Positions 19,516-31,150 are shown, counted from the first letter of the stretch. The stretch: 64,000 nt of DNA from Heloderma charlesbogerti (GCA_026122225.1 JANEZZ010000793.1:1054001-1118000), one strand, 5' to 3'. Made by a program: numbers and translations. The notes: generated by a model from the sequence alone, not told the origin.

Positions 19516-22003
19516 AAAGTCCCCCCACCCCTGCACTATATGGACAAAGCATTTACTTCCTTCAGCTCACCATTATGTAGACTGGATCCTGTTCGAAGCA
19601 CCTGTGAGTAACACACTTAAAACATGCACACTTGGCAGATTCCAAGGTTGAGGGCCAAGCTAGATGTAACAGCAGCAGAGCCGTCTGTCCGGGTCACTGT
19701 TCAATTCGTAGAAGGCAGAGGGATGGGGAAAGATTTTGCGAGCAGCATGAGCAGGTGGAAGCAGGGCCACTCAGCCTGGGGATGATGGGAGTTGTCATCA
19801 AACACATCTGGTGCACACCAGGTGGGGAAGGCCACTATGAGTGGTTAAGAGAGAACAATCAAACAAAAATGGTAAGCCAAGTTCAAAGGTCAAGGTTGAA
19901 CACAGCCTTGTTCTTGATAAGGCACAGGAAATCTAAGGTTTCTATCGCTGATGTTGACTGAAGACATGTGGTTGAGTACCTCATGGTCATTACATACCTT
20001 AAGAAGTGTGGCTGCTGAGAAAATTATCATTGTTCATAACGGGAGACAAAAACTCTTAAGAATGTTTCTTCAGTAAAATAGTATTCAAGCTGCTGTGTTT
20101 GATACAGAAGGGGAAAAAAAAGAGAAAAGTTCCCCTACCTGCTTGCTGTTCAGATCTGAAAGAAAACTTCCAAGCCTATCACAAAAGTTTAAGAATCACA
20201 AACATTCAAGAAAAATGAGGAGGGACCATCTTTATTTGCTTCATTTCACTTCTTTTATTGTCATCTTATCAGAAATATGACTGCAAGTATAAAAGTATTT
20301 TCTTTTTATAATAGGGAGCAAAATACCTGCAAGTATAAAATTCCCTGAGTTACCTGCATCAAAAATGCATTAAAATATGGTACTGTACACGTTTCTGTCT
20401 CAGCATTTCAGTTATTTGAATCAACCATTCACCTTGCTTCATTTTTGTTTCATTTTCTTTTCTTTTTAGAATATCCTCCCACAGCTTAAGACACACACAT
20501 CAGAATTAATGACAACACTTCCTAACACAATGATGTAATTTTACAAGCAATTCTGAACAGAAAGCAATGAGGTTTGGGGGCATGTTTGATGTATTACACA
20601 GCAGAATGTGACACTTCCAGTTATAACTGTTGTAGCACCTCCCAAAGTTGCATTAAATGTAGGCCAACCTGCAAGGGAAATCTGTGCACATAAGGAGGCT
20701 TTCAGGTACATATTACTTGCAGGATCAGAAACCACAGGTGTCAATTTGATGTGCATCCCAAAGTGGGTGCCATCTACTGCTTTCACTCGGATGCACATTG
20801 GAATGCACATCCCCACCCACCAACTGGTCATGAGTAAATAGTACCTTTTTAAAGCAAGACTAGAATTGAATATGGATGACAGGATTTGAATATAAGTGTG
20901 TTTATGTATGGGCCCTGAAATCTTTGGTTTCTCAACTACAATTAAATCTGCTGGTATAAATGTGATGGTTAAAATTGTAAGAACGCAGAAATGAGATACA
21001 TAGCAATATCATTTTGCTAAAATAAATGGCCAGGTTTGCAAAGTCAACAGGAAGCTCTCTTTACAAATAACTATAGCAAGGAATGACTGAGGAAAAAGTA
21101 TTAGAAATAACAGTTAACCAATGAAAGTCTCCTCTCCCCACCATACAGCCCTTTGAAGCTGGACCGCTGAATGAAGACAACGAGCCAATCTCAAATACCA
21201 TCTACTCAACCAAAAGGCAGCCTAGAAATATTTTAATAAATAAGTAAATTCACAGCTGATGCAAGATGAGAGTATTATGTACTCAGGTTTTCCATACCAG
21301 AGTATAAAATGTCACGGGAGAAGCAAGTTACTTTCGGGAGAAGGTACTTTCTCTCATTCTGTATCCTGTGTTTTTGTTCTATATGAATTGCTATATGAAT
21401 GGGAGGCTCTGCTGAGAATACAGACATCAGCCAGTGTCCATAGAATTGCTTTAGGGCATGCCCAGTGGAATTTTCCTATTTTAAAAACTTTTTTTTCACT
21501 TTGAACAGCAGAGCCCTAGATCCATGCCAAGTGCTTTTGAAACTCCTCTCAGTTTCAAACAAGTTTAATAATGTGGCACAGATGTTCAAGAAGCCTCCTT
21601 TGGAAGCACTAAATCAAGAAATTTGTTGGGATTCAGTCCATGGGAAATTATCAGTCATTTCATGAGTCAACTCATTGGCCTGATATCAGCTGCTGGGGTA
21701 TATTTTAAGCTTATTGTTGATGCAATCATTCCCTCTATTTCTGATGTCACAGGTGAGTGCCGGTGCATATGTAGCCAAAATGGCACCATCTACACCCAAG
21801 GAGTAGGTATGAGCAGGTTCAGGAAAGCCCCAAAGTTTGCAGAAGTACAAACAAATCTTTAGGGCGGAAAAGCCCTAAGGGAAGGAAAAACCCCAATACA
21901 GTCCAATGAGGGCTGAGTGTTAGTGGGGGGGGGGTCAGAAAACTGGGAGGAAGGAGGAATTGAATGCAGTATTGTAGAAGAAGGCATAGATGACTGACTA
22001 GAA
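19516..22003. other. 2.5 kb without a recognised gene
   Basis: Both strands carry only short frames with no family resemblance. Near 19775-19830 is half of a fold-back repeat (GGGAGTTGTCATCAAACACA). Near 21212-21247 is an L2-like tail (CCTAGAAATATTTTAATAAA). Otherwise this looks like old unique sequence. Confidence 0.4.
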
Positions 22004-22558
22004 CATATGAAGCTGCCTTATACTGAGCTCAGATCATTGGGCCCAGTGGCAGCTCCAGGTTTTGAGGCTCCTGGGGCAAGACACGCTCAGTCTTGCCTCT
22101 TGCCTTCCTCACTCAGTAAGTCTACCTTCTTACCACCATTGTCACCAACTGCTATTGCTCCTCATCCTCTCTCTCATCATTGCGTGCTTGACAGGCAGAG
22201 AATCAACGAGCAGGTGGGCAGGGGCATCTACTGCTCTTGCTTCTTAACACCTCTATTGTTTGGGCTAGAGCAAAAGACAGGTGAACAAGCAGGTTGCAAT
22301 GGTGAAGAGGAGCAGCAACTCCAAGGAACTCTTGTCGTTGGGCCCCTGCCAGCATGTGAGCCCCCGGCAAGTGCCCAACTATGCCTACCCCTGATTGGTC
22401 CATCTAGCCCAGTATTGTCAACACTGACTGGCAGCAGCTCTCCAAGGCTTCAGGCAGGATTTTTTCCCCTAGCCCTACCTGGAGATGCTGGGGATTGAAC
22501 CTAAGACCTACAGCAGACAAAGCACATGCTCTACCAATGAGCTATATCCCCTCCCCTG
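22004..22558 (-). repeat. tRNA-derived SINE, interrupted
   Basis: Reversed SINE: the tail AAGCTGCCTTATACTGAGCT is at 22011, the body CCATCTAGCCCAGTATTGTC at 22400 and the tRNA-like head GGGGATTGAACCTAAGACCT...GCTCTACCAATGAGCTATA at 22490-22550. About 340 bp (22045-22390) of unidentified sequence splits tail from body. Confidence 0.7.
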
Positions 22559-23055
22559 CGGGAAGCTCTCTGAAAAACTTTGTTAAAGGTCTCACTTGTT
22601 TACAAATATTTCAAATTACACCACCACCTTGACTGGGGCTTGGGGAAAAAAAAATTCAAATTCTTCACTGCTTGCATCAAATGCTTACGCATTAAGATCT
22701 GGACTGTTCTCTCCTTAATAGTTAAGGAGAGAGCTGGCCAAATCCCAGTGCTTAAGCAGTTAATCATTTGGAAAATATGTCTGTAGGTGGTATAACTCCA
22801 ACTATGGGTGCAGAATGGCATTCTTTCTCTTCAAAATGGTACACACTCACTCTCCTTCATGACTTGATTGTATTTCTGAGGCAAAGTGTACTGGCAGTTT
22901 TCAGTAGGGCTGCTTGGACCTTGAACAGTGGAGCTGGTCATCCACCTCACCTCCCTGGGAGCAAAGCCACAACTCAAAAGAAAACTTGGATTTGGCCCAT
23001 GAATAATCTGCACAGATGATCAGTCTAAGTGTCCAACTAATTTAGCAAAAGGTAT
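22559..23055. other. Unassigned
   Basis: A small hairpin (CTCTCCTTAA / TTAAGGAGAG, 22709-22731) is the only structure noted. No gene recognised. Confidence 0.35.
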
Positions 23056-23480
23056 TGGCCATGTTCAGATCTCATGCTAAACCATAGTTTCAGCATGGCA
23101 TGAATGAGCTTAGGTGAGCCTTGGGAACACCCCTGCTCTTCCTTACATGCAGTTGGATTACCGGAAGCTTTGCCTTCTGTTTTTGCTTATCTGTGGCGTG
23201 TGTCGTCCAGACAAACTATGATGAATGTTTGAAGCAAACCATAGGTAACAAGCCAACTTCAAACCATGGGTTATGGAGCTGGCTTGTTTAAACAAACCAT
23301 AGTTGGCATTAACCACAGTTTAGGGTTTGGACGAAATGCTAAACTGTGGTTAAGTAAAAGTGGAAGCAAAAAGCTTCTGAACCTCTCCACATGGCTGTGC
23401 TAGAGGAGAGGGGAGGAAGGAATGCATGAGCCCAAGGCTCTCCTAGGCCTGTTCATGTCACACTAAGCTGTGGTTTGTGC
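23056..23480. repeat. Degenerate fold-back element with AAACCATAG motifs
   Basis: CTAAACCATAGTTT, CAAACCATAGGTAA, AAACCATAGTTGGC, ACTGTGGTTAAG and CTGTGGTTTGTG occur in both orientations over about 400 bp. The pattern fits a MITE with internal inverted and direct repeats. The boundaries are uncertain. Confidence 0.45.
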
Positions 23481-23481
23481 A

Positions 23482-23590
23482 GCCTTCCCTAACCTGGTGT
23501 CTTCCAGATGAGTTGGGCTACAACTCCCATAATCCCTCAGCCAGCACGTGTTGTACTCCAACACATCTGGAGGTCTCCAGGTTGGGGAAG
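23482..23590. repeat. Fold-back MITE (CCTTCCCTAACCTGG family)
   Basis: The left arm GCCTTCCCTAACCTGGTGTC...ACAACTCCCATAATCC is answered by the right arm ...CAACACATCTGGAGG...CCAGGTTGGGGAAGG. Other members: 26991, 27880, 28650, 32998, 34176, 57963, and half of one at 40078. Confidence 0.75.
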
Positions 23591-23676
23591 GATGGTTTAG
23601 TGTGAAATCAGAAGACCCCCATTGTTTTGTTTCTAAAGCTAAGGTCTAGTCTTTGTAAAAAACAAAACAAAACACT

Positions 23677-25955
23677 GGGCAGAATCCAATGGGGCACTTA
23701 CGCCCCCACCAATTATCTTGCACCCCACCAATTCCCATCTGCAAGCGGCACCCACCACTTGCGGAACAAAATTCAGCACTTCTGGGGGCAACCAAAATGA
23801 GCGAAAACACTAGTTTCTGGAACAAGGCAGGCTGGCAGAGCTCACATAAGGAAGCTCCACCAACCTGTTCCAATGAAGAAACAAGCATTTCTGCTCATTT
23901 TGGGGCTCCTGGGAAACACTAAATCTCTTTTGCACAAGCTGAAAACAAAAAAGGACACATATAGGAAGTGGAAAGAAGGCCAAGCAACAAAGGAAGAGCA
24001 CAGGCAGGTAGCACAGAATTGCAGGGATCGTGTCAGGAAGGCTAAAGCTGAGAACGAGCTGAGGTTAGCGAGGGATGCTAAAAGCAACAAAAATACTTTC
24101 TTCAGCTACGTGCACAGTAAAAGACAGAGGAAAGAAATGGTTATTAAGCTATTAAATAAGGATGGCAAAATTATAACAGATGATAAAGAAAAGGCAGAAG
24201 TGCTCAATTCCTACTTTGGCTCAGTCTTCTCCCAAAAGAGGGTCTATGACCCCCCTGGCAAAGGCGAAGTACAGGCTGAAGGGGCAGGATTGCAGCTTGA
24301 GATCGATAGGCATATGGTCAAGGAACACCTCATTACTTTGAATGAGTTCAAATCTCCAGGGCCAGATGAACTGCATCCTAGAGTCATAAAGGAACTGTCT
24401 ATTCTCTTTGAGAAATCATGGAGGATGGGTGAAGTCTCAGATGACTGGAGGAGGGCTAATGTTGTCCCTCTCTTCAAAAAGGGTAAAAAGGAGAAACCCA
24501 GGAACTACAGACCAGTCAGTCTGACATCAATCCCTGGGAAAATTCTGGAGCAGATGATAAAGCAATCCATCTGGAAGCACCTTGAAAACAATGCAGTGAT
24601 TACTCGAAGCCAACATGGATTTGTCAAGAACAAATCCTGCCAGACTAATCTGATCTCATTTTTGGATCAAGTAACCTCCCTTGTGGACCGTGGGAATGCT
24701 GTAGACATAATATACCTCAACTTCAGCAAAGCTTTCGACAAAGTGCCCCATGATATCCTGATGCGCGAACTAGCTCAAAGTGGGCTAGATGAAACAATGA
24801 TCCAGTGGATCCACCGTTGGCTACAGAATTGGACTCAAAGAGTCCTTATCAATGGGACCTTCTCAAACTGGGGAGAGGTAACGAGTGGGGTACCGCAGGG
24901 CTCAGTCCTGGGCTCTTTGCTCTTCAACATTTTTATTAATGACTTGGAGGAGGAGGAGGAGGAACAGGGAATGCTGATAAAATCTGCAGATGACACAGAA
25001 TTGGGTGGGATAGCTAATACTTTGGAAGACAGAAACAAAATTCAAAGTGATCTGGATAGACTAGAGTGCTGGGCACAAAACAACAGAATGACATTTAATA
25101 GGGATAAATGCCAAGTTCTGCACCTAGGAAAAAGACACCAAATGCACAGTTATGGGCACAAGATGGGGGATACGTGGCTCAACAACACTACAAGCGATCA
25201 GGTTCTTGGAATTGTTGTTGATCACAAGCTGAATACGAGCCAACAATGTGATGTGGCTGCAAAAAAGGAAAATGCCATTTTGGGCTGCATTAATAGAAGC
25301 ATAGCTTCCAAATCCCGGGAAGTACTAGTTCCCCTCTACTCAGCACTGGTTAGGCCTCATCTGGAGTACTGTGTCCAGTTCTGGGCACCACACTTTAAGA
25401 AGGATGCAGACAAACCAGAGAGGGTTCAGAGGAGGACAACAAAGATGATCAGGGGACTGGAAACAAAGCCCTAGGAGGAGAGGCTGAAAGAACTAGGCAT
25501 GTTTAGCCTTGAGAAGAGAAGACTGAGGGGAGATATGATAGCGCTCTCCAAGTACTTGAAAGGTTGTCACAGAGAGGAAGGCCAGGATCTCTTCTTGATC
25601 ATCCCAGAGTGCAGAACACGGAATAATGGGCTCAAGTTACAGGAAGCCCGATTCCAGCTGAACATCAGGAAAAACATCCTGACTGTTAGAGCAATATGAC
25701 AATGGAACCAATGACGTAGGGAAGTGGTGGGCTCTCCCACACGGGAGGCATTCAAGACAAGGCTGGGCAGCCACCTGTCAGGGATGCTCTGACTTGGATT
25801 CCTGCATTGAGCAGGGGGTTGGACTCGACGGTCTTATAGGCCCTTTCCAACCAATCATATTCTATGATTCTAAGCGGTGAATCCCGCTTGCGCAATGGAA
25901 TCAGTGGGGTGCATGAGAATTGATAGGGCCATAAGCGCCACATTGGATTCTGCCC
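23677..25955. mobile_element. Fold-back DNA transposon interrupted by a CR1
   Basis: Left end GGGCAGAATCCAATGGGGCA (23677); the right end (25932-25955) gives GGGCAGAATCCAATGTGGCG in reverse complement. The two halves flank the CR1 at about 23930-25872. An uninterrupted relative lies at 53818-54138, which includes the AGCACTAAATC segment found just left of the CR1. Confidence 0.75.
23930..25872 (+). mobile_element. CR1 LINE, long copy with near-open ORF2 end
   Basis: An open frame of 533 codons (23873-25474) carries the CR1 reverse transcriptase: [94 protein letters not shown] and the catalytic box SADD (Phe is usual in the first place). A TAG at 25472 ends the frame; the same frame's continuation ([20 protein letters not shown]) follows directly. 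The 3' end has ATTCTATGATTCTA at 25859-25872. The first ~20 residues of the open frame belong to the flanking element. The 5' end of the LINE, including the endonuclease, is missing, as is common for CR1. Confidence 0.92.
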
Positions 25956-26990
25956 ATTATTTCCATTATTTTAAAGAGAAAGAAAAGATTCTGAAACTAC
26001 ACATTTGCAGACATAAAATAAAGTGCCCCATCCAGCCAAAGTTAATCCCTTTTAAGTCCCAGTGATTTCAGTGGAAGAGCTCAAGTACACGCTTAATGTC
26101 CCCACTGAAACTAATGGGGCTTAAAAGTGTTTGCTTGCAGTTGGATTGTGCCCAAAGTGATGAAATAATAAAGCATTATCCTCTCTCCACAGAATTCTTT
26201 TCTGACCCAATACGATTAAAATATACCCTGGATCTGATATTCAGCAATATTCAATTCCTGTATCCCAATGAACAAATTGCAAAACAGCTGTCAAAACTGT
26301 TATGGGTACCATATAAACCGTCTGATATGAGTAACATAAAATGCATAAAGCAGATTAGGATTAATAAAACGGGTCTGTATTACTGCAGTCATACCACAAG
26401 AGTGTGGATTGGAGCGTCCAATGCAGAATCCAGCAGCCAGAGAAAAATCTCAGGCTTCTGAGCTGATTTACATTGTATTTGTTTGAAGCAAGTTAGTAGC
26501 CGTCATGGTTGTAAGAACCAGAGTGAAAACACACTGGCAGTTTCTACTAAAACAGATCTGTCATCTAACTTAACACTCTTTTCCCTTTCGAAGCCCACAC
26601 AATAAGCCAGATTTGAAGCTAGGCAAATTTTGGAATGAATGCAAATTGACTATGTAAACTTGCCTGATTTGCACAATGCCATCCAATCACAGTCTCTTAA
26701 TCCCACAATTATTGTCTGCCAGGATTTATCTCAAGATTCATAAATATGGACTATACTGAGGCACTTTCAGTTAAAATTATTTCTATGAGGGCATGTATGT
26801 GAGATTTGGCTTTGGCATTACATCTGCGAGAGTTAAACGCACAGGGGCCCAGGGGGGAAGACATGTGAACACAGATCTTGTGTGCACGCAGGAATCTGTG
26901 ATAATCACAGCCGCTCAAATATCTGCCCATGCATGGAAAACACGCAGGAAGCTTCATTATATTGAGTTAGAAGATTGGTCAGTCTTGATC
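25956..26990. other. 1 kb without recognised feature
   Basis: AT-rich. Several short frames on both strands show no family resemblance. Confidence 0.35.
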
Positions 26991-27106
26991 AGTCTTCCCC
27001 AACCTGGCGCCTTCCAGGTATGTTGGGACTACAACTCCCATGCCTGCTGGGGCTGATGGGAATTGTAGATTGGCACACATGGAGGGCATCTGGTTGGAAA
27101 AGACTG
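26991..27106. repeat. Fold-back MITE (same family as 23482)
   Basis: AGTCTTCCCCAACCTGGCGC...GGGACTACAACTCCCATG pairs with TGATGGGAATTGTAGA...GGTTGGAAAAGACT. Confidence 0.75.
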
Positions 27107-27128
27107 ATCTAGCTCATTATTGTCAGCA

Positions 27129-27520
27129 CTCATAGAATCATAGAGTTGGAAGGGAGAGATCATCTAGTCCAATCCCCTGCTCAGTGCAGGCCCTGCAGCG
27201 CAGGATGCAGCTACAGCATCACTGACAAATGGCCATCCAACCTCTTCTTAAATACCTCCAGTGAAGGAGAACCCACCACCTCCCAAGGCGATCTGTTCTA
27301 CTGCAGAACAGTCCTCACTGATAGGAAGATTCTCCTAATGTTTAGCCAAAATCTGCTTCCCTGCACTTCTAACCATCATTTCTACTCCTGCCCTCTGGAG
27401 CAACAGTGAACAACTCTGCTCCATTTTCTGCATGACGGCCTTTCAGCTATTTGAAGACTGCTATCATGTCTCCCTTTAACCTTCTCTTCTCCAGGCTAAA
27501 CATACAAAATCTTTCAACCA
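27129..27520 (-). mobile_element. CR1 3' fragment
   Basis: CATAGAATCATAGAGTTGGA at the start, followed by the reversed CR1 3' region (GATCATCTAGTCCAATCCCC, GGAGAACCCACCACCTCCCA, CCTCACTGATAGGAAGATTC, ATTTGAAGACTGCTATCATG). About 390 bp, diverged. Confidence 0.8.
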
Positions 27521-27682
27521 GTCCTGGCAGCAGGTCTCTAGGGTCTCAAACAAGGATTTTTCCCATCATTTGCATCTTGATCTTTTTTTTTTGAAACTGG
27601 GCATATCTGGGATTGAACCTGGGATGTTCTGCATGCAAAGCACATGTTTTACTACTAAGCTACGGTCTTCTCCCTCTCTCTA
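27521..27682 (-). repeat. tRNA-derived SINE head
   Basis: TGGGATTGAACCTGGGATGT and GCACATGTTTTACTACTAAG: a reversed tRNA-like B and A box, with the SINE body at CAGGTCTCTAGGGTCTC. Confidence 0.65.
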
Positions 27683-27879
27683 TATGCAGGACATTGTCTA
27701 ATCTTGTTGGACCTTGCCACTGTCTTGTGTGAATTAAGGGTGATGACAGACATAATAAATGAAGAGCAGTGGGGCTAATTTGAAAACATCCTCACTGCAA
27801 TCAGCACAATGCAACGACATTTAAAAGAGAGAAGGATGAACATATAAACATGCGTCTGCCACTTAATATTTTAAGTGTC

Positions 27880-28020
27880 TGAAGTGGGGTAGGCAACCTG
27901 GTGCCCTCCAAATGTTTGAGACCACAGCTCCCATAAGCCACAGCCAGCATGGCCAATGGTCAGGGATTACTGGACTTGTAGTCCAAAAGGTCTGGAGGAT
28001 ATTAGGGTTGCCTACCCTGA
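27880..28020. repeat. Fold-back MITE (same family as 23482)
   Basis: GGGTAGGCAACCTGGTGCCC...CACAGCTCCCATAAG pairs with ACTTGTAGTCCAAAAGGTCT...TAGGGTTGCCTACCC. Confidence 0.75.
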
Positions 28021-28511
28021 ATTCACTGGCAAGTTGATCACACAGATCTAAAATACAGGAGGGGTAACTTCTCTTTAACTATTATGTCTGTGTTCCCCCT
28101 AAGAGTGTGACTGGAAAAGACACGCACACATCCCTACAGCATGCATACTGTATGGGAAACTCAGTAGTGGTGGTAGAGAAGCTTCCCCACTCTTGCTGAA
28201 CTTCTCACAAAGGAAGCTCTGGGAAGCTTCTAAGCAAGCTCAGAGTTCCTAGGTACACTATATGAAAATGATCTGTTTAGATATGCTTTTAGATACAACG
28301 GAGACAAGCAATCCAAACAGCTAACATTAGTTATAGCGACACATCTGTAGTTTCTTGGCATGGCACATCCAATCTGTGTAGCAGCTATGAATTCCACAGC
28401 AGAAAGCCAGGATCATTTATCATCAGCTCTGAAGCAGCACTGGGTTTATCAGTGTGCAACGACGGAATTTTATGTAGTTGGGACATATAATGCTCCCTCT
28501 CAATACTTTAT
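28021..28511. other. Stretch without recognised feature
   Basis: Neither a coding region nor a repeat family was recognised. Confidence 0.35.
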
Positions 28512-28845
28512 CAAGGTGAGTCATAGCTCAATGGTAGAGAACATGCTTTGTATGAAAAAGGTCCAAGGTTCAATCCCTGACAATTCCAGGTAGGTTGGGC
28601 TAATGGCTGGGTAGAGTTGTGCCAGAATGGGCAATGCTGGTGTAGACGAGAGGTGGGCAGAAAGTAGGTCTTCAAATGTTTTGGACTTCAATTCCCAGCA
28701 TTCCTGAACATTGGCCATGCTCACAGGGGCTTCGGGGAGTTAAAGTCCCAAACATCTGGAGATCTACCTACTGCCTGCCCCTGTTAGGCAATACTGAGTT
28801 AGATGGACCAATGGCATCTCAGTATAAAGCAGGTTCCTACAAGTC
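28512..28845 (+). repeat. tRNA-derived SINE split by a fold-back MITE
   Basis: The head GTCATAGCTCAATGGTAGAG and GGTTCAATCCCTGAC are present; the body resumes after the MITE with AATACTGAGTTAGATGGACC and AGTATAAAGCAGGTTCCTAC. Confidence 0.7.
28650..28782. repeat. Fold-back MITE inserted in the SINE
   Basis: GGTGGGCAGAAAGTAGGTCT...ACTTCAATTCCCAGC pairs with GGGGAGTTAAAGTCCCAAAC...CTACTGCCTGCCCC. Same family as 23482, inserted after the SINE. Confidence 0.65.
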
Positions 28846-29541
28846 CACACATTTTAATATCATGAAACAGGTAACCTGTAAAATGACCGTACTGGGCCCA
28901 GTTTATGCAATTATACACACGTGGCACTGATGCAGTGAAGAGACTGGGTGCTGACATTTCCAGGCGATTTTGCTGTGATGACTGGTCTTGTGAAACCATC
29001 TGTTTCCATGTCTCACCATTACAAAGAAAAGCTTCAAAATGTGGGTAACGTCACAATCTCAAACTGGCCATAATAGTCAACTTGTGTTAAGTCACAAGTT
29101 AAGATCACCACCTCAACCACCCTCTGCAAAATAACAGCTGAGTTACACGTTAAAGCAAAACTATTTGGTGGAATGCTTCTGAGACTCATATATATCATAC
29201 TTTCTGTGCATGGGAGGGACCACATTTTTAATGCTACCCACATTAAAAAAAAATCCCTACATAGGAAAACCAGTACATCAGTGAGAAGAGCTATAGCCTT
29301 CCCTAACGCACTAGCTTTCTAGATGCAGGAAAAAAATGGAAGTGTTCATATGCAATTTCCCCATCTGACATAGAACCCTACAAGGAGTCTCCTATGTGTG
29401 CTCGGCAATCATGCAAATCTACCCTAAGAGCCAAGAGGCACTGAAAGTTAAAAAGCCACGACGACTCACCACATGGTGATTGAAGCAAGCAATCCTTGTG
29501 AATTTGCCTTCAGATTAAAAAAACAAACCCTGAGACTTTAC
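28846..29541. other. Sequence 3' of the FUT4-like gene
   Basis: No coding or repeat signal recognised. It could include distal 3' UTR if a poly-A signal other than 29542-29547 is used. Confidence 0.35.
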
Positions 29542-29547
29542 TTTATT
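29542..29547 (-). terminator. Candidate poly-A signal of the FUT4-like gene
   Basis: AATAAA on the minus strand, about 100 bases after the stop codon. First canonical hexamer seen downstream. Use is inferred. Confidence 0.4.
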
Positions 29548-29647
29548 CTTGTGCACTGGGTGCAAGAATAGGTCAACCCCAGTCTTCAGTATGCCTCATA
29601 CTCCCCTCAATTTTTTATTTTTTTTAAAGAGGTTCTTGCATGATAAT

Positions 29648-30793
29648 CTAGCCAACCCCATGCGGTGAACTCTCAAACCAGTTGGCTAGATTCTGGATGG
29701 TCTTGCGTTGCTTTCCTGCAGTCCTGACCACATCGCAAACCCTGCAGCAATGTTCGTCCCAGAAGGATGTCACCTGGACGTCATACCGCTTCCTCCAGGC
29801 AAAATACCTCCGGTAGCTGCTCTTGTTCTTATCGAGGAATTTCAGGTACAAGGCCAGCTGCCTGGGGCTGGAGAAGTCATCTATATGAATGAAGGAATCC
29901 GAGGGCACAAAAAGCTCGTAGTTGGGCCTGGGGGGCCCCAACACGATGGGCACGGCCGAGGCCTTGAAGGCATTCCTCCAGAGCTTCTCGGTGATGTAGT
30001 CCGGATGCTGGGAGTTTTCGAAGGCCAAGTAGAACTTGTACTCTGAGACGGTCTTGACAATGCTGTCATCTTTCAGCTTCAGGCCGTGTGCCCCGTACAC
30101 GTCGATGGGGAGGTAGTCTCTCAGCTGGCGGTAGTAGCGCACCCGGGCGTGTTTCTCGTTCCAGTTGCTGATGACCCAGGCCACCAGCTTGGTCTTCCTG
30201 GGCAAGGCCAGGCGGGGCCCCGGGGCCGCGCGGGGCCGGAGGTAGCCGTAGGGCACGAAGACGTCCGAGTCCACCCGGTAGGACATGGTCCAGTTGAAGA
30301 GGCCGGCCAGGTCACGGAGGCCCTGGGTGTGGGAGGGCGACTCGAAGTTCATCCACACCCAGCGCTGCGCAGGGGGCCTGAGCTGGGGCAGCTGCCCAGG
30401 CCCCTTCAGGACGAGGTCCCTGTGGTGGAACAGGACGGCGTGCGCCTCCCGCTGGCGCGCGCGGTCGGTGGTGAGCCGGCAGGCGCTGACGTTGAAGCGG
30501 CGCAGGCAGTCGCCCAAGCGCCGGCTGCGCCCGAAGGGCTCCCACCACAGCAGCACGGTCACGGGCGGGCCGTCGTCGCCGCCCTCGGGCCACGGCGCGG
30601 GCGCGGGCGCGGGCGCGGGCGCCTGCAGGCTGCTGGCGGCGTACAAGGCCAGCGCGGTGCAGCAGGTCAGGCCGGCCGCCAGCAGCTGCCGCCGCCGCCT
30701 GGCCAAGCCTGGGCAGCGGCGGCGCCGGAGGAAGCCCCAGCGCGCGCGGCGGCGCGCGCGCCGCTGCCACAAGCCCGGCGCGGCGGCTGCCAT
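29648..30793 (-). CDS. FUT4: Alpha-(1,3)-fucosyltransferase, FUT4-like, single exon
   Basis: 381 residues. The enzyme moves fucose from GDP-fucose to GlcNAc of lactosamine chains in the Golgi, making Lewis x-type epitopes (family GT10). It is a type II membrane protein: an Arg-rich cytosolic N terminus (1-36), membrane segment about 37-55 (LLAAGLTCCTALALYAAS), then an Ala-Pro repeat stem (58-67). The catalytic part shows VLLWWEPFG (80-88), VLFHHRDL, RWVWMNFESPSH (144-155), NWTMSYRVDSDVFVPYG (167-183) and the family signature KFYLAFENSQHPDYITEKLW (253-272). Sequons lie at N101, N167 and N313. The ending NLANWFE is typical of the family. The absence of introns and CCRVCDVV near the end fit FUT4 rather than FUT9. 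The start at 30793 is the first ATG before the membrane segment; a longer N terminus, as described for human FUT4, is not supported in frame here. Intact, no lesion seen. Confidence 0.95.
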   Translation of the reverse strand: MAAAAPGLWQRRARRRARWGFLRRRRCPGLARRRRQLLAAGLTCCTALALYAASSLQAPAPAPAPAPWPEGGDDGPPVTVLLWWEPFGRSRRLGDCLRRFNVSACRLTTDRARQREAHAVLFHHRDLVLKGPGQLPQLRPPAQRWVWMNFESPSHTQGLRDLAGLFNWTMSYRVDSDVFVPYGYLRPRAAPGPRLALPRKTKLVAWVISNWNEKHARVRYYRQLRDYLPIDVYGAHGLKLKDDSIVKTVSEYKFYLAFENSQHPDYITEKLWRNAFKASAVPIVLGPPRPNYELFVPSDSFIHIDDFSSPRQLALYLKFLDKNKSSYRRYFAWRKRYDVQVTSFWDEHCCRVCDVVRTAGKQRKTIQNLANWFESSPHGVG

Positions 30794-31150
30794 GGCGGGC
30801 GCGCCTTCGGCCTCGTCCGGGCACCGGCCTCCGCGAGCAGCAGTGAGGCATCCTCGCGCCGCTGCTGGAGCTGCTGTTGCCGCCGCCGCCTCCGCCCAGC
30901 GCCTGGCCCCTCCTGCGGCGGGCCCCGGTCCTGCCTGCCGAGCTGCCCGGAGGCGCAGCCCCGCCCGGCCATGCTCCCGCGGGGCTCTTCACACCCGGTC
31001 TCGCCTTGTCTGGCGGCGGCGCAGCCTCTCCCCTCCCCGGCATCATCGGCGCCAGCTTCCCCGCCGGGGATCCCCCTTCTTGGAGAGCCGCCGGACGCGA
31101 TGCGGCGGTTCTTCTTATTAAGCTTCTTTGGCTTTCAGCAGCCGCTGCCG
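29900..31150. promoter_or_regulatory. CpG island over the FUT4-like gene start
   Basis: CG-rich sequence with frequent CG dinucleotides, extending about 350 bp upstream of the start codon on the gene's 5' side; the surroundings are AT-rich. No TATA box was recognised, as is usual for CpG-island promoters. The transcription start cannot be placed. Confidence 0.65.
30597..30628. repeat. GCGGGC hexamer repeat coding for Ala-Pro in the stem
   Basis: About five GCGGGC units in a row on the plus strand, translated on the minus strand as alternating Ala and Pro at residues 58-67. Unit length is a multiple of three, so length changes keep the frame. Confidence 0.85.

Noticed and set aside
22709..22731. 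Perfect small hairpin considered as a microRNA precursor
   Set aside because: The stem is only about 10 bp, far too short, with no extended pairing.
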